A stretch of DNA of 64,000 nt from Morchella semilibera (Eukaryota > Ascomycota > Pezizomycetes > Pezizales > Morchellaceae), in NCBI GenBank assembly GCA_009192285.1, contig WBVU01000004.1, forward strand, positions 1,572,001 to 1,636,000. Reading direction: 5' to 3'. The notes beneath the pieces are model-generated. The model saw only the letters and a program-made list of their open reading frames with translations. It was not told the origin of the DNA and did not search any database. Below, piece after piece: positions 56,783-64,000 of this stretch. A program made the translations under genes and the position numbers. Position 1 is the stretch's first letter; each line of letters opens with the position of its first letter.

Positions 56783-59700
56783 GGTGACTGTATCAATCCA
56801 CAAAACTAAAGAGTGTGTACTGGTGTCTCCGGATAAACCAACCAAAGCGTGTTGGGATGTCGAGAAGGTAGACTACAAGTAATTGTTGAACGAGTGTCTG
56901 GGCTGAGGAGACTCAAAGTAACAACGCGGCAGCACCAGATCTTTAATAGAAATCAGAAAAGGAGGGAGAACTTGATACGAGCTACCAACCAGCCACTCTA
57001 CAAGTGCAGGGGTGTGAGGGAAAAAAAGACATTTAGATTGAGATTGATAAGATGAACAAAGCACAGATGGGGAATAAATCTGGTGAAATCGCAAAAAGGG
57101 GGGGGGGGAATCTAACGTGACCGGATGAAGCCTTCCGCAAACTCGACCCATCCACCGAAATTATGCACAACTCCCAACACCAGACCCCTTGAAGGCTTTT
57201 CAGGGTTTCAGGGTTCCATCGCACCATTATCTCCACTTCGGATCACTTCAATGCCGGGCGGGACCCATAGAGGGAAAGGCCCTACCTTACACACGTTTTC
57301 GGTACATAAGAAATACTAATGGTTCTAGAATGTTTGTTCCTTTTGATCGTCAGTGGCGCTTCTATCACACTAGGTTACGCGGCAATTTCCGTCAAGCGAC
57401 ACAGATTAAGCTCACCATAGCTAACACAATCATGTATGATCACTCGACATCTACTACAGCCTCTCCTAAGGCTATTAGGGTCTGGTTTAGACATCTACGG
57501 GTAACGGTGCTCTCTGGTATGCATATGTGATTTTTGTAAAGTGGGTCCTGCGTTATATATGTAAGCTTTCTCCAGCCAGCTCTCAACCAGCTACTTACAT
57601 AGTTTACTGAACAATTAGTCTCGACCGGGCTACGGTTTTTCGCGTTTTGGACTTTGAATACGCCAATATAGGGTACAATCTACTGCGCGTCCATATCGGG
57701 CTCTAAGAATAGGATTTCTACCGGGTTTAACTTATCTCCGGTTATCAATCACATAATCTGGATTGAAGTCATCTGATAAGCCAAATACGGAGCAAGAGCT
57801 CCGGTTTTGCAGCGTCGTTTTCATGTATTTATTGCGCGGGGAAGGCCGGGGGATTAAAGCCGCAAGTCTGCCAAGTTTACGGTGCCACCGGCTTAGAATT
57901 TCCTGTACTCTGGGAACTTGTCTTATAGAGTTCTAACTCTTAGGTAGTAATTGGTAAGGCTGGAAGAATGTGGGGGGTTTTAAGTAAGCTTAATTATCTT
58001 AAGACCCCGACCGGAATTCAAGATGAAGTGGAAATCTCTGCGTATAGAAACCCTATTCGAGCACCCCGCTACACTGCTATTTTTTGTGCTACCGCAGAAA
58101 GTTATTAATCAATGAATTACTTAGCAACAAACAACACTGCCAAATTTGATTATAAAGAGATTCGCTATGAACTAGACCCCCTTAAAGCAGAATTTTATGT
58201 ACATTACTAGCATCTCACAGTCGACAAGAAACCGCACAGTATTCGGGCTGATAAAGCGCTATATGTCGCTCCCCTGTCTATATATCGAGTCTTACGTTTA
58301 CTAACCTATTACTGGAGTATGCCTTCAGTCCCGACTAGGCGTACATTATACAATCGAACAGCAAACACGGCGGACCTAAGCTTTAATATTCTAATCAAGC
58401 TTATAATAGAGCGTTTTGGCAACCAACTTCTGAGTGTAAATTTTTAGTTCTTGGCGACGTGTGGATAGCCCAAAATTTGACGCTCTAATGACCACTTACA
58501 TTTTGGGATTATCAATCAAGAGGGTAATGATAGTCATAGCAGGATTTTGAGGACAGCGCCATTATAGGCTGTCATACTGCGACGAAAGATCCGAATACAA
58601 TGAAGATTGGTGAAAATTATATATAAGTTCATTTTAAGCGAATGTAACGGTTTGTTGGTGGTCTAGGGCTTTTCATATCTCCCATTGCCTATAGGTACCA
58701 ACATGTAGGTACATGACATACTTGAGTCACCATGACTGCCGGAAAGGACAGCCTCTACTTCTATGATGAAAAAAGCGTCTCTCAGAATGTTTATCCACCA
58801 GCTAGCTTGAGATTCTACCCAATGCCTAGGTATGGATATACTGTTTCTCATTTGGGCAGTCCCTTCAAGTATAAAGCACGATAGAAATAACCTGGCCCAT
58901 CCCCATACCCAGGTTCAAGGTATCATGAAAAGCGCCGATGAGTCTACAATTAATTGCCTTGGAGCCTCCTGGAGCTTTAATTACTCAGTTGTCCTGGAAC
59001 TTCGATCCAGGATCAGGGGCTCTATAATTAATAAACGCTCAAAGCCGAGAAAACTCTAGCAATTCAGCAACTAATACTGAAGGAAGTGAATACTCACATT
59101 TCAGCGTGGTATCTGCCAAAGGGGAAACAAATCATATCGCCTTCTCTATGGACAACCCACCTGCCCTGAGGTTATCATCAAGGGTATGTAATTTGACGCA
59201 TGCAACGGAGAACCCGACACCGCCATCCTTTCAACTCATACAACGATCAAAAAATGTATCCCTACTAAAACAAGGAAGGAAGAATAAAATTCAGTACAAT
59301 AAAGAATCCACAAAGAAGTTGAAAGGGAATCTCAATGGAATTTGAGGTCCTAAATTCCGTGGAATAACGGCGGGTACTAAAAACGGAGAAGAAAAGGAGT
59401 CTGAAGTCTCACAGATACAGAAATAAGAACTGAGAATGGAAATCCGATAATAAGTAAAAAAAGATACAGAAAAATGTGACCCCCCCCCCTAGCCGTTCCC
59501 AAATACAAACGAACCGATAACAATAAATGAAACTGCAAGTCCAACAATGCAATAAGAGTAGTTGATTCCTCTCTTTCGACGCCTGCCAATGTTAGATAGA
59601 CCTGGAGGTTTGCCAGAATTTGCAGCAGTAAACCCGAAAGGCAGAAAAAAGCAACAGGAATGAGATGATGGGTGCGCGCGGAGTGTGGATAAAATGAATA

Positions 59701-59963
59701 AACGAAAAGAATAGGTGGTGCGTTGTTTACTGCCGAGAAAAAGAAGAAATCGCGGAAAACCATACAGAAAGAAACAAGAACAAGAAACAAGAAACAAAAC
59801 AGAAGAGAATACATAAAAACGACGCCCCCCAAAGTGACTTCAGTTACACCTCCATGGAAAACCAATTCCTTCTTTTTTGTTTTATGCCGTTTTTTTCCCC
59901 CACATAAGTTTACCCTCTCCCGTTACACATGGGATTGTCGTTCCTCCCTTACTACAAACGTGC
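56783..59963. other. 3.2-kb spacer with an inverted-repeat element
   Basis: ERG3 promoter and leader at the left (G run near 57099). The middle is A-T-rich without a gene, with a family-B element copy at 58403-58489. The right part is CCR4 3' flank. Short open frames (57189-57530, 58663-59345) lack any recognisable features. Confidence 0.5.
58403..58489 (+). mobile_element. Short inverted-repeat element, family B copy 2
   Basis: An 87-bp element starting ATAATAGAGCGTTTTGGC and ending with the inverted ACGCTCTAAT. Aligned to the reverse complement of 8681-8819, it keeps AACTTCTGAGT, TTAGTTCTTGGCGAC and GTGTGGATAGCCC in order but lacks two internal blocks. It is therefore a shortened copy of the same family. 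Confidence 0.7.
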
Positions 59964-62375
59964 TTATGACTTTCGTGACGATGATTGCTGTCCGAAATCT
60001 GGTGGTGGCGGCTTAACTATTTCTTTTCTTGGGGGTTTTACTGTGAACTCGGCTTGCAAAAGAATATGACTATGTTTTAATTCTCGTTAGCGATCTGTGG
60101 GCTACCGAAGAAAACTCAACCAGAGGAATATACTTACTCGCTAGGAAAGTGAACATTCGGAAACCCTGGTACCCTTGCCAAATACTCTATATCTACATCT
60201 CCCATCAACCCGGACACGTTTAGATTATTCATCGTATACCAAATGTAATCGATAACTCCTGTAAACCCTGGCGTGTAGTTCGTAAACTTCAACTCTCCGA
60301 TGTTTGAGTAGCTGCTCTTTAACGAAAACGGATGGCTCATCCCGTCCCTTGTAAAATTTCCATAAACTCTATCCTTCAAATCATCGTGGTCGCTTGCCAC
60401 AACACCGCGAGACAACAACTCGTAGACACCGGAGTCAGCAATTGAGTTGAAATCACCGCAAATTATCAGTGGTATTGAGGCGCCAGTTGCATATGTGGGT
60501 GCCGGCATATCATCGGCCAATTCACTTTTGTTAATTCCTGTTTTGTTGGAGGAACGAGGCATTTTGGCCCATTTATCCGCGAATTTACTGAGTTCTTCCA
60601 TAAGCATTGCAACTTGAACAAGCTTGACATCGCGATACTGCGGGTCCCAGAATATGTGCACATTTGCAACTATCATCCGAGAGCCAGTTTGCTTATTTTC
60701 AAGGAATGAAATAACGGCGATGTTATCCTTGGGCATTACACGATTGTAAATGTCGGCAGTCTTTTTCATGTCTTCGCGCTGAATTGCCGAGGAGCTAAAG
60801 TCAATCACCTGTTTGTCTAGCAGCATAAATCTACCATGATAATAACCTATCAGCAATCATACACATGCATATCTTTATGGGTTTGGGAATACTGACTTAG
60901 TGCTTTTAAAGAAGGTTGCGCATCCATCTACTGACTTCTTCTCTTGATCGTTCATGGTCTTTGCTCGACTCTTGGGGTAGAAAACGCCCTTGTATTCCGC
61001 TACAGCCAACTCAGGCATAAAGTACTCAGAGTAGTTCTCCAAGTCGACCTCTTGCAGACAGATTATATCTGCCTTTGAGTCTAACAATTGGTCCTTAATC
61101 ATTGCCTTTCGGTACTCCCAAGCCACCACCCATGATGGCGCGTAACCGTACATCTGAGGAGTCGCATATTTCTCGCAGAGAATATTGTAACAGAGAACCT
61201 GGAACTTGTCTGCTTGTGCCTTCGCATCATTTTTACTACTATCATCGAGTACAATCCAGTCTCGCTCAGCGGGTGGCATAGAAACTTAAAATAAATTAGC
61301 AGGGAGAATGTCAAAGAATTTGGATCCAAGAGTTTTTCATACTTGGCATTGTTTCCCTAAGATTTATAATCACAGCGCGGGTCCCATCCTTGACCATCGT
61401 TTGCTTGATCGCCTCTGACATCGGATTCCCCTCGATACCCAATACCTCTAACTGATATAAAGATCCAAGCTCAAAAGGCAAGTTAGTTAGTTGGTTGTCA
61501 AAAACGAACAAGCTTTTCAAATTGGTAAGCATGCCAAGCTCAGGTGGGAGCTCGGTCAACTGATTTCCTGAGGCATCCAAAAGTTGCAATAACTTCAAAC
61601 GTCCAATGGCAGATGGCAGCTCAGTAAGCTTATTATGGTTGATATAGAGCTTGTCCAAAAAGGTGTATTGGAAGAGTGCGTTTGAGAGCGCGCGTAAACC
61701 CTGTCCGCCCAAATCTAATGCCTTCCAGTCTTGCCGCTCAATCTCACCATTTTCACCTTTTCTGTTTTCCAATACATCCGCAGGTGGTCCATCTTTTCGA
61801 TGCTGTCCGTTTACAGGTTGGTAGGAGCTTGGGTTCACACCGCCGGTCACTTGAGCACTCGAAACCTTATTTAACAAAGCAACCTGGCGGGCATGATGAT
61901 GGGGAGCACTGGACGCGCGAGAAACCGAAACAAGGTTCTGCTGCTCCTGCCAGTGCTGGGAAGTGTTTTGGAGATTGTTCTGGGTTCCATTCGAGACATG
62001 TTGGGGTGAGGAGTATGCTGGGTTCCCCATTCCTCCGGAAGAGTATGAATGTGCGTGCCCCCCTGCCATGGCGTTGTTACCCGCATTGTTCTGTACATGG
62101 TTTACTGAGTGGTCCACCTGTTGGCTATGGCCCATTGGAAAGAACTTGGCCATATTCTGCTGTTGCGGCATGTAATTACGCTGAGTTTGTGTGTTGAGCA
62201 TCGTGTGGCCTGCGTGGGGATGGGCCTGCTGGTTAGAGTGGTAGATATAGCCCCCTGGGGACTGAGGGGCGGGGGATCGTGTAGGGGAAGGTGTTTGAGG
62301 GGGCGTTCCTCGTCGAAGTCGTTGCTGATAGGTGTAAGGCCCTTGCTGCTGGTATTGAGTATAACCATCTGCCAT
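59964..62375 (-). CDS. CCR4: CCR4-NOT deadenylase Ccr4
   Basis: Catalytic 3'-5' poly(A) ribonuclease of the CCR4-NOT complex, which shortens mRNA tails in the cytoplasm. Exons 62375-61343, 61284-60897, 60830-60138 and 60069-59964 close in phase to 739 residues. Residues 1-210 are Gln/Asn/His/Ser-rich and probably disordered. Residues about 215-335 are leucine-rich repeats that dock Not1/Caf1 (LDKLYINHNKLTELPSAIG, LQLLDASGNQLTELPPELG). The endonuclease/exonuclease/phosphatase domain begins FQVLCYNILCEKYATPQMYG and shows the catalytic Glu in DIICLQEVDLENY, NVHIFWDPQYRDVKLVQ, ICGDFNS and the final PSDHILLQAEF, in which the catalytic Asp-His crosses the last join. Short LRRs plus this nuclease domain distinguish Ccr4 from related nucleases. 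Confidence 0.95.
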
Positions 62376-64000
62376 TCGGGTAGCGGTCGACGGCGTAAGC
62401 GGTCTGAGCTAGCAATCGCGCAGATGCGGTTCTGTTTGTCTTGGGCGATGGAACTGCCTGGTAGATTTCCCGTTCACGTTTAGGGTCTGTGGTTTTGTTT
62501 GTAATCGTAACCGTCGTAGGGACATTTAGAGGTAATACCTCCTACACTCCCGGTGCGACCTTTCACCAGAACCTGACTAACGTCCTAAGAGTCCTGGACT
62601 AAGAGATATCAATAGACGTAGGGTTTATTTATGAGCGAGCCTAAAGATGAATTTGCAATCTTTCAGAGTTATATTGGTGAAGGTCGCCGTAGTAATTATA
62701 GTAGATGGAACTTGGTAGAAATCTATGGAGGGGTGACTTGTTCAAAGGCTTGACTATTCGTTGTCAACTAATATAGATAAAATCAGAAAAACGATCTCTG
62801 ATAAGCTGATATGGATATGTGGGGTGCTAGAGAAGGTGGTATTGGTATGATGGGAAGATAAAACAACTCCTATTGACAAAGATTCAGGGCGACAGTGATG
62901 GACGCTATGTGCCACAGGGGGTGTTGTGGAGGGGTGATGAGTATTTGATGGGAAAGGAGGGGACAATGACAAAATACCGGAAAGCAATGGAAAACCGTCG
63001 CGAGGATATCGAAATAACTCGGTAATAAGACAAGCTCAGGATTCTCGAGATGCAAAGGTGTTGTAGCAGTCAGTGGGGCGTTGGAAGGTAACGGATCTTG
63101 GTGGTGAAAAGAGGTTGATGGGACAATGGGCTTGTTAGGTGTTGTTGTGGCCTTTGGGGCTCTTCCAATGTCTCAGCTGCAATCCTTGCCGGTCAGAAGA
63201 TGCCCCGCAACAGATACATAAGACCCATCCATCTCTAAACTACAATCCTCTCCATCTCATTTTATACTCCACACTGCGCATGCCAATCCATTATACGTGG
63301 TGTTTGAAGTACAAGCACGGAAGCCTGGACACATTCTATGGTTCTATGAGGTGCATCTAAAAAATTCCCAGCACCTGCGTATAAAGAAAATCCAATAAGA
63401 GACTATGTGTTTTCAGCTCTATCTATAGCGCGTGCTATTGCATGATCTGTCGATCTTTGGGTGCATAATAATAATATGTGGGTGGTTGATTTGTTGGATT
63501 CTAGATGCTCCTAATCTACACTTCCGAGCCTAGTACCTAGGTGATTAGTAGGAGGGAGTATGTAGGTACATTTATTCACACTAGGGTAGAGCAGAGCACC
63601 TACTCTACCTATGCACTCAATAAAGGTTGGCTGAGCCTTGGTTTGTGAAACATGCAAGTATTGTCTGCGTTTGCTTCTACTAGGTGCTATGCGGTCGGTT
63701 CTCCCGAGATTCAGATCGCGAACTTAATTTTAAAGTTTATCTCAACTTCAACAACCTTTGAACAGATATATCTAAGCTCTTCAGATTATTACATTTATTA
63801 AATTACAAACAAGGCCAATCTATAAGATCATATCTCACATTTAAAAAAAAAATGTATCGAAAGGTCCAGAGCTGAGATGTATTTTTAGTATGAGCGAAAA
63901 GGTTCATATTACTGACTTCTTAAGTATTGAGTTACGGAAAGAATTCCCAAATTCATGATACAACTTTGTGTAAGTACATCTCGTATACTGTCCAATAGGT
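62376..64000. other. Upstream region of CCR4 and window end
   Basis: 1.6 kb with no supportable gene. The CCR4 leader and promoter lie in the first few hundred bases, and the remainder is A-T-rich. Confidence 0.5.

Overview
The window is nuclear DNA of a filamentous ascomycete (Pezizomycotina). The evidence is the short GT..AG introns of roughly 45-220 nt in nearly every gene, conserved single-copy ascomycete genes (ERG3, CSF1, VTI1, DBP8, TFB5, MED11, SMC1, CCR4), T/C-rich gene-flanking tracts and repeat-bearing spacers. A Leotiomycete is a guess only; no ribosomal or mitochondrial marker is present to settle it.

I support sixteen protein-coding genes and rebuilt their exons by hand so that splice phases close and family motifs run on across the joins. 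Left third (1-22 kb): a small unknown Q/N-rich protein; two neighbouring SANT/Myb-type proteins that look like old tandem paralogues; a Tra2-like RRM/RGG splicing factor; the Dbp8 ribosome-biogenesis helicase; the v-SNARE Vti1; the TFIIH subunit Tfb5; and a PMP47/Ant1-type peroxisomal carrier.

From 22.0 to 30.9 kb I find no gene. The block holds two copies of a 242-bp inverted-repeat element and many TACATGTA octamers. Then come a single-pass membrane protein with a C-terminal Atg8-binding-like motif and a secreted Asp/His-repeat protein.

The right half is gene-dense: a 9-exon, 3200-residue CSF1 lipid-transfer protein; a DUF300/TMEM184 (Hfl1-like) vacuolar membrane protein interrupted by at least one single-base frameshift; cohesin SMC1 (first exon only 5 nt); Mediator MED11 divergent from SMC1; sterol C-5 desaturase ERG3; and the CCR4 deadenylase.

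These are mostly housekeeping genes and form no operon or secondary-metabolite cluster. The observations most worth checking are the homopolymer-associated frame breaks in HFL1 and the Asp/His gene, the candidate Atg8-binding membrane protein, the shared intron position in the two SANT genes, two short inverted-repeat element families, and the strong intergenic enrichment of TACATGTA. I did not find an evidently new multi-gene system. No tRNA or rRNA gene could be supported.
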